DNA of 64,000 nucleotides, taken from Bifidobacterium breve (lineage in GTDB: Bacteria; Actinomycetota; Actinomycetes; Nanopelagicales; Nanopelagicaceae). Both the position numbers and the translations under genes were made by a program. Below the pieces are notes generated by a model. That model saw nothing but the letters and a program-made list of their open reading frames with translations, was not told the DNA's origin and made no database searches. The DNA lies in NCBI GenBank assembly GCA_945860245.1, contig CAMAPO010000003.1, positions 1 to 64,000 of the forward strand. Direction: 5' to 3'. Position 1 is the stretch's first letter. Every line of letters starts with the position of its first letter. Shown here one piece after another: positions 55,041 through 63,140 of the stretch.

Positions 55041-55729
55041 ATTCCGAGAATTTAACACCAGCGCAAATTGCCTCATATATACAACATACAAAGATCGAAG
55101 TAGGTGCAACTCGCGAAGCGATGATCGCACATGTGGAAGATGCAATTAAATATGGATTTAGTGCGGCGATGGTCCCGGGTTCATGGGTTCCGCTAACAGC
55201 TTCGATATTGCAAGGAACGGGAATTGAAGTGGCATCTGCCTTAGATTTCCCAACGGTTGGTGTTATGACAAGTGCCGGAAAAGCTGCAGAGGCGGCCGAG
55301 CTAGTCAGGTTAGGTGCAACGCAAATTGATATTGGTGTCCAAATCGGTTGGCTTAAATCTGGAATGTTTGACGAATTTCGCGAAGATATCGCTGGCGTCG
55401 TGCGTGCGTCGGGGGTACCCATAAAGGTAATGCTGGAACTGCCGTTGCTTACTGAAGCTGAAAAGGAACTTGCGGTCCAACTTTCCATGGAAGCGGGTGT
55501 TGCTTATTTAAAGAATGCAAGTAGCGGCCAGATTGAGACTGCCAATCCTGCGAGTATTAAATATCTAGTTGACCGCGCGAAGAACGGTGTTTTGGTGAAA
55601 GCTTCAGGCTCGATTAAGCACTTATCGCAGGCTCGCGAGTTAATTGCTGCGGGCGCATCACTTCTCGGCACTAGCGCGGGCATAGAAATAATTTCCGGGT
55701 TGAGTAATTCCGAAACTAAGAGTTACTGA
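55025..55729 (+). CDS. DeoC/LacD-type aldolase (deoxyribose-phosphate aldolase-like)
   Basis: 234 residues from GTG 55025, overlapping the kinase by 16 bases. Schiff-base Lys is expected in YLKNASSG (counterpart of KTSTG in DeoC), with LDFPTVGV and VLVKASGSIKHL also typical. KNASSG instead of KTSTG hints at a changed substrate. Kinase then aldolase is a complete two-step route from a free sugar to C2 plus C3 products. Confidence 0.82.
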   Translation: MSNEIDSENLTPAQIASYIQHTKIEVGATREAMIAHVEDAIKYGFSAAMVPGSWVPLTASILQGTGIEVASALDFPTVGVMTSAGKAAEAAELVRLGATQIDIGVQIGWLKSGMFDEFREDIAGVVRASGVPIKVMLELPLLTEAEKELAVQLSMEAGVAYLKNASSGQIETANPASIKYLVDRAKNGVLVKASGSIKHLSQARELIAAGASLLGTSAGIEIISGLSNSETKSY

Positions 55730-55800
55730 GCAAGCGAGAACAGTAGCCTATCTGGAGTGATCTGAAAGCTCTTGGATTTCGGGTCGATTGAACTGGCTCT

Positions 55801-55827
55801 GCGCCTGGCACGATGGCGCCTGAATTT
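55801..55827 (+). terminator. Possible terminator after the aldolase gene
   Basis: GCGCC (55801-55805) pairs with GGCGC (55815-55819), then CTGAATTTTC. Short stem; it separates the kinase-aldolase unit from the regulated transporter promoter. Confidence 0.35.
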
Positions 55828-55859
55828 TCAAAAAATCTGCGAGAACCGCTCCGAATCTC

Positions 55860-55914
55860 TTGACTTACCAGCCCAAGAGAAGTTAAGTTTCAGAGGTTCT
55901 GGAAAGGTTTCCAG
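55860..55914 (+). promoter_or_regulatory. Promoter with perfect LacI-type operator, sugar importer
   Basis: TTGACT (55860-55865), 17 bases, TTAAGT (55883-55888), then CTGGAAAGGTTTCCAG at 55899-55914, whose 7-base arms are exact complements around GG. It covers the predicted transcription start and early leader. Confidence 0.75.
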
Positions 55915-55942
55915 TGGCAGAAAATAGTGAGGATCAAAGCGC

Positions 55943-56923
55943 GTGAGCAAGAAAACTAAATCGAAGCGATTTAAATTTCCAGAAGAGACGAGTGTAATTT
56001 TCGCGCTCATTCTTCTTGTGGGCATCGTTGGTTCAATGCGTCCGACATTTCTAAAGCCAGAAAATTTACTCAATCTCGCAGCAAGCTACTCAATCTCCGC
56101 TCTTCTTGCAGGCTGCATTGTTTATCTGCTTTCAATGGGAGAAATCGATCTCTCGTTTGGTTGGATTCTCAACCTTTCTGCTGTAGTTGCAGGTCTTGCA
56201 ATGATCGCCGGAATCCCTGTATGGATCTCAATTCTTTTGGGCATCGTCGCAGGTGGAATTATGGGAGCAATCAATGGCGCACTCGCGGTAGTGATGAGAC
56301 TTCCGCTAATCATTGTGACTTTAGGTACCGCTTCGATATTTCAGGGTATCTCTCTGATCTCAAATAAATCAGGTTCAGTTGTTCCAACGGATGAGAAACT
56401 TAGAGCAAATATTTTCTTCCGCGCCCTTGGGGGCGAGATTGATACCCCAATTCCATTTATTCTAATTTTTGTTGTTTTTTCATTCTTCGTACTGCACTTT
56501 ACTCTCCATAAGACTCGCTTTGGATATCGCGTCCTTGCTATCGGCAGCAATCCCGAGGCTGCGCGCTTGGCTGGTATACCAACCAAGAGAATTAAAATTC
56601 TTGCTTGCACATTAATGGGCGTTGTCTCCGGAATAGGCGGAGTTCTATTCCTTGGATTTAGAGGCGCCGTAGATCCAAGCACAGGTGCCAACTTGTTACT
56701 TCCAGTTGTTGCCGCCGCAATCATCGGCGGAACACCATTATCGGGTGGCGCCGGAACGGTTTGGGGCTCGCTAGTTGGAGCGCTAATTGTTGGAGTTATC
56801 GGTGTGGGAATTGTCTTCTTGGGCATTGATGCAGTTTGGAGCACCCTGGTAACCGGTCTAGTTATTATTTTTGCAATCGGTGTAGATCAAATTGTTCGAG
56901 TTCGAAAAAATCGAATAAGTTAA
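55943..56923 (+). CDS. Ribose-type sugar ABC transporter permease
   Basis: 326 residues, BPD_transp_2 family, eight to ten membrane helices; GEIDLSFGWILNLSAV and AIGSNPEAARLAGIPTKRIK are typical of RbsC-like permeases. GTG start. First gene behind the perfect LacI-type operator. Confidence 0.9.
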   Translation: MSKKTKSKRFKFPEETSVIFALILLVGIVGSMRPTFLKPENLLNLAASYSISALLAGCIVYLLSMGEIDLSFGWILNLSAVVAGLAMIAGIPVWISILLGIVAGGIMGAINGALAVVMRLPLIIVTLGTASIFQGISLISNKSGSVVPTDEKLRANIFFRALGGEIDTPIPFILIFVVFSFFVLHFTLHKTRFGYRVLAIGSNPEAARLAGIPTKRIKILACTLMGVVSGIGGVLFLGFRGAVDPSTGANLLLPVVAAAIIGGTPLSGGAGTVWGSLVGALIVGVIGVGIVFLGIDAVWSTLVTGLVIIFAIGVDQIVRVRKNRIS

Positions 56924-56986
56924 AACAGGTTTCAACCTTGCTCATAGTGGGCATTGCTTGAAAGAAATAAAAAGGGAGAGGTAAAG

Positions 56987-58084
56987 ATGATCAAAGAGAT
57001 CCGTAAGTCGCGTTGGATGGCGCTAGCACTTACTGCAGCTATGGTGGTGACTGCTAGCGGAGTTGCAACTCCTGCGCAAGCAGCCCCGAAGAAACTCACT
57101 ATTGGTTTCGTAGTTCACGTAATTGGTAACCCATTTATCAACCAAATTATCGAGGCAGCTAAAATGGCTGCCAAAGATCTAAATGTAACTATCAAGGTCA
57201 CAGGCCCAGCGGGTGCTGAAGGCGATGCTCAGCTCACAGCTGTGCAGAACATGGCTGCTTCTGGTGTTGACGGAATTGCTACATCTGTTCCAGCAGCCTC
57301 AATGGTCAATGGACTTAATGCAATTATTAAGGCCGGAACACCAATCGTTCAATTCAATGGTCTCGGCGTTGGTGTTAACGCACCATATGTTGGGGAGAAG
57401 TCAGTTGAATCAGGACGTCTGTTAGGAAAGATGGTCTTGGACAAGATTGGTGGCAAGAGTGCAAAGGGTGATGTCATTGTCGGAAACTGTTACCCAGGCT
57501 TCCCAGTGTTGGAAAACCGTCAAAAGGGTGTATTGGAAAGCTTGAAGAAGGCTCCGGGCGTGAAGATTGTCGGACCATCTGATGTGAAGGTTGACTCTGC
57601 AGCGAACTTTGCTGCTTGGCAAGGACTTCTAGCTGCTAATCCAAAGGCGCTCGCGATGGTTGGACTCTGCGCTCCAGATGTGGAAAGCATCGGAAAAGTT
57701 AATGCAGCAGTGCCAGGCTCAAAGACAATCGGTGGCGGTTATGACCTCACAACAGGAAACTTGGCAGCTCTAGCAAATGGAACTGCACATATCAGCCTCG
57801 GACAGACTCCATTTCTCCAGGGTTACCTTCCTGTATACGTCTTGGTCGACAGCATTCGCAGTAAGACCAAGATTAATTTCTCTGGCTTCTTGAATTCTGG
57901 AACTGAAATTGTTACTCCAACTTCAGTTATTGAGCCATTCAAATCTGCACCTCTTACATTCAAGCAGTTGCAGGCGATGTCAGCATCAAACAAGCTGACT
58001 CGTGCCTATTACGACAAGCTAGTTAAGACATACGTCAAGGATTGGCGCAAGAATCTCGCTCCAATCGCTGAAGAATCTGCTTAA
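56987..58084 (+). CDS. Sugar ABC transporter substrate-binding protein (RbsB-like)
   Basis: 365 residues from ATG 56987, which has GGGAGAGG upstream; earlier TTG 56954 is rejected. Signal peptide ends at TPAQAA. Mature protein has the type I periplasmic-binding fold (LTIGFVVHVIGNPFINQII) and NGIATSVPAAS-like sugar loop. No lipobox Cys, so it may be held by other means or released. Substrate unknown. Confidence 0.88.
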   Translation: MIKEIRKSRWMALALTAAMVVTASGVATPAQAAPKKLTIGFVVHVIGNPFINQIIEAAKMAAKDLNVTIKVTGPAGAEGDAQLTAVQNMAASGVDGIATSVPAASMVNGLNAIIKAGTPIVQFNGLGVGVNAPYVGEKSVESGRLLGKMVLDKIGGKSAKGDVIVGNCYPGFPVLENRQKGVLESLKKAPGVKIVGPSDVKVDSAANFAAWQGLLAANPKALAMVGLCAPDVESIGKVNAAVPGSKTIGGGYDLTTGNLAALANGTAHISLGQTPFLQGYLPVYVLVDSIRSKTKINFSGFLNSGTEIVTPTSVIEPFKSAPLTFKQLQAMSASNKLTRAYYDKLVKTYVKDWRKNLAPIAEESA

Positions 58085-58131
58085 TTAGTAAATAAGTACC
58101 CGGGCCAAAAACTACGAACGGAGGTCACCGA

Positions 58132-59637
58132 ATGAATTCTCAAACAACTCATAAGGTGATCTCCGTTCGTGGTTTGGCAAAACGCTATGGAGGAGTAAAG
58201 GCCCTTAACGGATTAGATTTAGATCTAGATGCGAACAAAGTGCACGCCATAGTTGGTGAAAATGGTGCGGGCAAATCAACATTTATGAAGATTCTCTCTG
58301 GTGGAGTCACCCCAGATGATGGAAGTATTGAAGTTCTAGGAGAGAAGTTCTCCTCCTTTTCAGTTCAATCAGCATCAAAGCTCGGCATCGGGATCATGTA
58401 CCAAGAACTGCGCTTGTTTCAACATCGAGATGTTCTTACAAATCTCTTTCCAGACCGGGAAATGCGCATAGGTCCTTTTATTGCTAGAAAAAAGATGGCA
58501 GAAATTGCGATACCAGTTCTCAAATCAATTGGACTTGATGTTGATTTAAATCAAATCGTCGGTGAACTCGCACTATCTGATCAACAACTTATCGAGCTCG
58601 CCCGAGTTTTAATTGAAAAGCCAAGACTTTTGATCTTAGATGAACCAACATCAGCTCTTAATGGACGCGAAAGCGAGCGATTGCTGGACCTCGTGAGATT
58701 GCTTCCTAAGCAAGGAACTACAGTTCTATACGTTTCTCACCGGTTAGATGAAGTTTTTGCAGTGTCACAACATATAACTGTGTTACGTAACGGTTCTCTA
58801 GTGTTCTCCAAACCAACTAGTGAGCTCGATATTCCGACAGTTATTGCAGGAATTGTTGGAGAAAAATCTGTAGAGTCAATTGCAAAGAAAACTGGTAGCG
58901 TAGACTCTAACTCTAAAGCAGAGAAAGTTTTGGAAGTTAAGAACTTAAGTAACGGCCGACAAGTTGTAGATGTTTCGCTCAATGTTGCGCCAGGTGAAAT
59001 TGTTGGAGTTGCTGGACTAATTGGTTCTGGTGCTGACGAACTACTGGAAACTCTCTTTGGAGCACGCCAAAAAATTTCAGGTAGCGTTAAATTTAAAGGG
59101 GTCAAAATGCAAACTTTGAGTCCTCAAAATTCAGTACGTGATGGAGTTGCACTAATTCCGGCCGATCGTAAGCGAGTCGGCTTAATGATGGATCGCACAG
59201 TTTCTGACAACTTATCTCAGGTCTCAGCTGGCGGATATAAGCGTGGCACTTTTTTTGTCTCCAAATCCGGTATTGCAATAACCGCTGAAAGACTCGTGAA
59301 AAAATTTGCTATTAAAACAGAGAATGTTCAAGTGCGAGTAGGAAATCTCTCTGGTGGAAACCAGCAGAAAGTTGTCATTGGTAAGTGGCTGGAGATTGCC
59401 CCAGGTCTCGTCTTACTTGATGATCCAACTCGAGGAGTCGACATCGGAGCCAAAGTAGAGCTCTTTCGCCTTGTTCGAGAAATCGCTGCTGAGGGCAAGG
59501 GAATTCTCTTTCGGTCAACTGAGATTTCCGAGTTAACCTCATTGTGCGATCGCATAGTTGTGGTTAAAGATGGAGTTAGTACGCGTGAAGTAAGTGGCGT
59601 CGATGATGCAGAACTTATCAAGTTAATTAACGAATAA
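58132..59637 (+). CDS. Sugar ABC transporter ATP-binding protein (RbsA-like)
   Basis: 501 residues with two ABC domains. Walker A GENGAGKST and LALSDQQLIELAR in the first; GLIGSGADE and LSGGNQQKVVIGKW in the second, with DDPTRGVDIGAK. GGAGG before the ATG. Permease-receptor-ATPase is an unusual order relative to the common ATPase-permease-receptor arrangement. Confidence 0.93.
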   Translation: MNSQTTHKVISVRGLAKRYGGVKALNGLDLDLDANKVHAIVGENGAGKSTFMKILSGGVTPDDGSIEVLGEKFSSFSVQSASKLGIGIMYQELRLFQHRDVLTNLFPDREMRIGPFIARKKMAEIAIPVLKSIGLDVDLNQIVGELALSDQQLIELARVLIEKPRLLILDEPTSALNGRESERLLDLVRLLPKQGTTVLYVSHRLDEVFAVSQHITVLRNGSLVFSKPTSELDIPTVIAGIVGEKSVESIAKKTGSVDSNSKAEKVLEVKNLSNGRQVVDVSLNVAPGEIVGVAGLIGSGADELLETLFGARQKISGSVKFKGVKMQTLSPQNSVRDGVALIPADRKRVGLMMDRTVSDNLSQVSAGGYKRGTFFVSKSGIAITAERLVKKFAIKTENVQVRVGNLSGGNQQKVVIGKWLEIAPGLVLLDDPTRGVDIGAKVELFRLVREIAAEGKGILFRSTEISELTSLCDRIVVVKDGVSTREVSGVDDAELIKLINE

Positions 59638-59703
59638 CAGAAGATTCACTCCCCAAACCGATCAATATAGAAAAAATAGAGAGAGAATAGAGAAAGAGGA
59701 AAA

Positions 59704-60027
59704 ATGGTAAGAAGAGCGTTCACTATGCGTTTGCAGCCAGGAAGTTTGGCGACATACAAGATGCACCACGATGCCATTTGGGCAGAGCTTATTGCTGAGC
59801 TTGAAAAGTCCGGCATAGCAAATATGACAATTTTTGAAAATGATCCGGTATTAGTTATGTATTCTGAGATAACCGATGTTGAGGCATGGGATCGTCTTTG
59901 GCATTCAGAGGTTCACGATCGATGGGCAGTCTTGATGAATCCTTTAATGGAGTTCAGGCCAGATGGAATTGTTGACTCAACTGAACTTCGAGAAGTCTTC
60001 CACCTTGAAACAAATGCAGGCAAGTAA
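59704..60027 (+). CDS. L-rhamnose mutarotase family protein
   Basis: 107 residues of the RhaM/YiiL family. Tyr18 and His22 in YKMHHDAIW sit at the positions known for catalytic residues in E. coli RhaM, and DRWAVLM and a C-terminal EVFHLE segment follow. These enzymes interconvert sugar anomers. Immediately after the ABC importer and 5 bases before an SDR, it suggests that the imported molecule is a 6-deoxyhexose or related reducing sugar. Confidence 0.85.
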   Translation: MVRRAFTMRLQPGSLATYKMHHDAIWAELIAELEKSGIANMTIFENDPVLVMYSEITDVEAWDRLWHSEVHDRWAVLMNPLMEFRPDGIVDSTELREVFHLETNAGK

Positions 60028-60032
60028 GAAAA

Positions 60033-60839
60033 ATGTCTGATAAAAAACTGGCTCTCGTAACAGGAGCCAGCCGTGGGATAGGACGTCAGATCGCGATCGG
60101 TTTGGCAGATAATGGCCATCAGGTTATTGCTGTTTCTCGCACTGCACTAGATACAAGTGAACTGTCGGCTTCTCAAAAGTCGTTAATCACAAGTATCACC
60201 GGCGATGTCGCAGATGTATCTTTTGTAGAGAAACTCGAGAGACAAGTGTCTAAAGAACACGGGGCAGTGCAAATTCTAGTTAACGCAGCTGGGGTATTCG
60301 GTCCTATTGATTTGGTTCATAACACCGATCCTGCCGAATGGGTAAGAACGGTAGTTATCGATGCAATAGCGCCGTATTACACAACTCGCTCTTTCTTGCC
60401 AGGAATGCTAAAAAATAAATGGGGCAGAATAATAAATCTAACATCTGCTGCATCTTTGCATCCACCTGGACCTCTAAACAGCGCTTATGGAACTTCGAAA
60501 GCCGCACTCAATCAACTCACTCGACATGTCTCTGCCGAAATTGCGGGTTCAGGGGTAACTGCCAATGTTATTCATCCGGGCGATGTACGAAGCGATATGT
60601 GGGGAGATATCAAAGCTCAAGTGGAGGCACTTGGTGAGATTGCGAAAGATTACAAAGCTTGGGTTGACTGGGTAGATCAAACTGGTGGCGACGATCCAAA
60701 GAAAGCGATGGATCTCGTTCTTAAGCTAATCAGTCCTGAAAGTGATTTGATCAACGGTACATTTTGTTGGATTGATCAACCACTGCAAGCCCCTATTCCA
60801 AGTTGGGATGCTCCTAAAGATGCGAGACCTTGGACTTAG
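60033..60839 (+). CDS. SDR family oxidoreductase
   Basis: 268 residues. TGASRGIGRQIA, NAAGVFG, and YGTSKAALNQLTRH in order give a classical SDR. With the mutarotase it could oxidise the imported sugar to a lactone, the first step of a non-phosphorylating route feeding the enolase-superfamily dehydratases. That link is inference. Confidence 0.87.
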   Translation: MSDKKLALVTGASRGIGRQIAIGLADNGHQVIAVSRTALDTSELSASQKSLITSITGDVADVSFVEKLERQVSKEHGAVQILVNAAGVFGPIDLVHNTDPAEWVRTVVIDAIAPYYTTRSFLPGMLKNKWGRIINLTSAASLHPPGPLNSAYGTSKAALNQLTRHVSAEIAGSGVTANVIHPGDVRSDMWGDIKAQVEALGEIAKDYKAWVDWVDQTGGDDPKKAMDLVLKLISPESDLINGTFCWIDQPLQAPIPSWDAPKDARPWT

Positions 60840-60927
60840 AAGGAGAAAAGATAAAACGCCCGTCGAGTGGTTTAATAACTTCGAGAGCCCTGGTTTAGCC
60901 CGAACAAGCAGTCAAGGGGAATGATTT

Positions 60928-62157
60928 ATGTCTGAACAGGAAAAGAACTCAATAAGTTTTGTAAATGAGTTAATTGACTACTCAACGCTTAAAACCTCTG
61001 CTGAATTACTTCAGAGACTAGAAATAATTCTCGCTGATTTCATGATTTGTGTGGCCAGCGGCAATAAACTTCAAGCGCGGGAATCACTGCTAAAAAACGA
61101 CGGCTCGGTTGGTTTAGCAGCTCGGTTGGCGAGCCATTCCGCGTTCGAAGATCGAGATGATCTCGATTGGTCTGCAGTCAACCATCCAGGTTCGGTAGTT
61201 TTTGCCACAAGTTTTGCTATTGCATTGGAATACCCAAAGTTTCGAGAAAACTTCTTAAAATCTGCCCTCGCGGGTATGCGTGCGAGTGCATCCGCTTCAC
61301 ATTTCTTCGGACCAGGCCATCGCAAACGTTGGCATATAACTGCCACCGCCGGCACCTTTGGCGCAGTATGCGCTGCATCTGCAGCTATTGGATTAGATAG
61401 TGCGAAAGCGCAACAAGCGCTGCACCTTGCCGGAACTAATATGGGTGGAATTGGACAAGTCTCTCGTGAATTACAGGGCACACCTAGATTTAATCGATCA
61501 GCAGCCGCGGCGTTGGGTGTTGCATCCGCTTTTGCAGCATATGAAGAAATGCCAGCAGTGAAGAATCTTTGGCTTGGCGATCGAGGACTATTCGAAGTTT
61601 TTGACTTGGCAGGAGTCATCACCGAAGGTGGCCTTATTCGAGATGGCATTTCAACGGTTCGGGTACGCACTTTTCCAGCAAATGGCTTTATCCATAGCGC
61701 ATTATTTGGAACCGCTAAATTGGCGCAGGAAAACAGCGGCCAGTTGGTAAATCTCAACGTCGAAGTAAATTCTGGCATTTTCCCCATTCTCAATGATCCC
61801 GAGAAAGAACGCTGGTGGAACATAAAGGAAAATGTCGCATCTGCTTGGCGTTCCAAGAATCCAATGGATCTCACCGCCGCTCCAGATGTTGAAAAGCTAA
61901 CTAGTGTTAATGGCGCAGATATTCCGCTTGGTACTGCACGAATCTCAGGGTCAACTACATCCGGGCCATTTGAGTTATTTGTAACTGAGGCACCAGGTTT
62001 AAATCTATTTGATCCCACAGAAACTTTATGGCGCGAGGAAAAATGGCACTCAATGATTGGTGAAGGTTATAAAGATGTTGTTGCGCTAGCCAGCGCCCTT
62101 ATCTCTAAAGATGTTTCCGATATTACTTGGAGCAAAATAGAGAAAGTGTTGAGGTGA
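60928..62157 (+). CDS. MmgE/PrpD family protein
   Basis: 409 residues, slightly short for the family. Features: SASASHFFGPGHRKRWHITATAGTFGAVCAA in consecutive order, GIGQVSRELQGTPRFN, and DRGLFEVF match 2-methylcitrate dehydratase/iminodisuccinate-like (PrpD) proteins. The reaction here is probably a dehydration or epimerisation of a substituted acid. GGGGAATG precedes the ATG. It is 3 bases from the next gene. Confidence 0.83.
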   Translation: MSEQEKNSISFVNELIDYSTLKTSAELLQRLEIILADFMICVASGNKLQARESLLKNDGSVGLAARLASHSAFEDRDDLDWSAVNHPGSVVFATSFAIALEYPKFRENFLKSALAGMRASASASHFFGPGHRKRWHITATAGTFGAVCAASAAIGLDSAKAQQALHLAGTNMGGIGQVSRELQGTPRFNRSAAAALGVASAFAAYEEMPAVKNLWLGDRGLFEVFDLAGVITEGGLIRDGISTVRVRTFPANGFIHSALFGTAKLAQENSGQLVNLNVEVNSGIFPILNDPEKERWWNIKENVASAWRSKNPMDLTAAPDVEKLTSVNGADIPLGTARISGSTTSGPFELFVTEAPGLNLFDPTETLWREEKWHSMIGEGYKDVVALASALISKDVSDITWSKIEKVLR

Positions 62158-62160
62158 AGC

Positions 62161-63108
62161 GTGAGTAGTTTGCATCCCAAGATTAAAGAATTTCTCGATA
62201 CTTTGTCAGCCGAAGGCGGCAAAGCAACCGAGCTATCCACGCCAATGGAGGTGCGCGCTAGCGCGCTAAGTAAATGGAGACCAGAATTCCTTGGAACTCG
62301 GCCCAAGAGTGGTTCGGTTAAAAAGAGGTTTTTCACAGGCCCTCACGCAGACCTTCCTATCAACATATACACACCCGAAGGTGAGGGGCCGTTTCCGGCG
62401 ATCGTATACATCCACGGCGGGGGATGGGTGGCCGGAACGATCGAAATGACCGAAGTACAACATCAATTAGTAGGAGAAGCATGCGGCGCAGTTGTAGTTT
62501 CGGTTAATTACCAGAAAGCGCCCGAACACAAATTCCCCATCCCATTTGATGATTGCTATGCAACCCTTGAATGGGTCTGGCAGAACGCTGATGCGCTAAA
62601 TATCGATCGTGAAAAAATCGGAATTGCTGGAGAGAGCGCAGGCGGAAATATCGCAGCGGGAGTAGCGCTCAAGTCCAGAGATGTAAATGGTCCAAAAATT
62701 GCTTTTCAAGTTCTAATTTACCCAGCAACTGATCATAAATTTGATTACACATCAATGATTGACAACGCAAAAGGATATGCCTTATCCACCGAAGGCATGA
62801 AATGGTATTGGAAGCAATACCTATCTAATCCAGGCGATCTAGAGAATCCTTACTGCAGGCCTATGGCTGCAAAAGATTTTTCAAATCTGCCGAACACGTA
62901 TCTAATTACTGCAGAATTAGACCCACTGCGCGATGAAGGATTTGAATATAGTAAAAGATTAGAAAGTGCTGGAAACTTGGTAATTTACAAGAACTACCCA
63001 TCCCTGATACACGGATTTCTTCTCATGCAAGGATTCTTGCCTGAGGCTCAACAAGCTATTCAAGAAATTGCAGAAGCAGTTAAGCAGTTTTTGAAGACAA
63101 CTAAATAA
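62161..63108 (+). CDS. Alpha/beta hydrolase, hormone-sensitive lipase family
   Basis: 315 residues. Oxyanion-hole motif HGGGW (about residue 81), nucleophile elbow GESAGG (about 159), Asp in LDPLRDEG and His in LIHGF. GTG start, 3 bases after the PrpD stop. Hydrolyses short-chain esters or lactones; in this context a lactonase or deacylase role is conceivable. Confidence 0.88.
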   Translation: MSSLHPKIKEFLDTLSAEGGKATELSTPMEVRASALSKWRPEFLGTRPKSGSVKKRFFTGPHADLPINIYTPEGEGPFPAIVYIHGGGWVAGTIEMTEVQHQLVGEACGAVVVSVNYQKAPEHKFPIPFDDCYATLEWVWQNADALNIDREKIGIAGESAGGNIAAGVALKSRDVNGPKIAFQVLIYPATDHKFDYTSMIDNAKGYALSTEGMKWYWKQYLSNPGDLENPYCRPMAAKDFSNLPNTYLITAELDPLRDEGFEYSKRLESAGNLVIYKNYPSLIHGFLLMQGFLPEAQQAIQEIAEAVKQFLKTTK

Positions 63109-63140
63109 ATCTCGTTGCCTTTATTCAGATCAAGTTCCTG

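Noticed and set aside
61071..62018. Long open frame of 315 codons on the minus strand
   Set aside because: It lies fully inside the PrpD-family gene in antisense, has no ribosome binding site and the translation has no recognisable domain; the plus-strand protein is clearly the real one.
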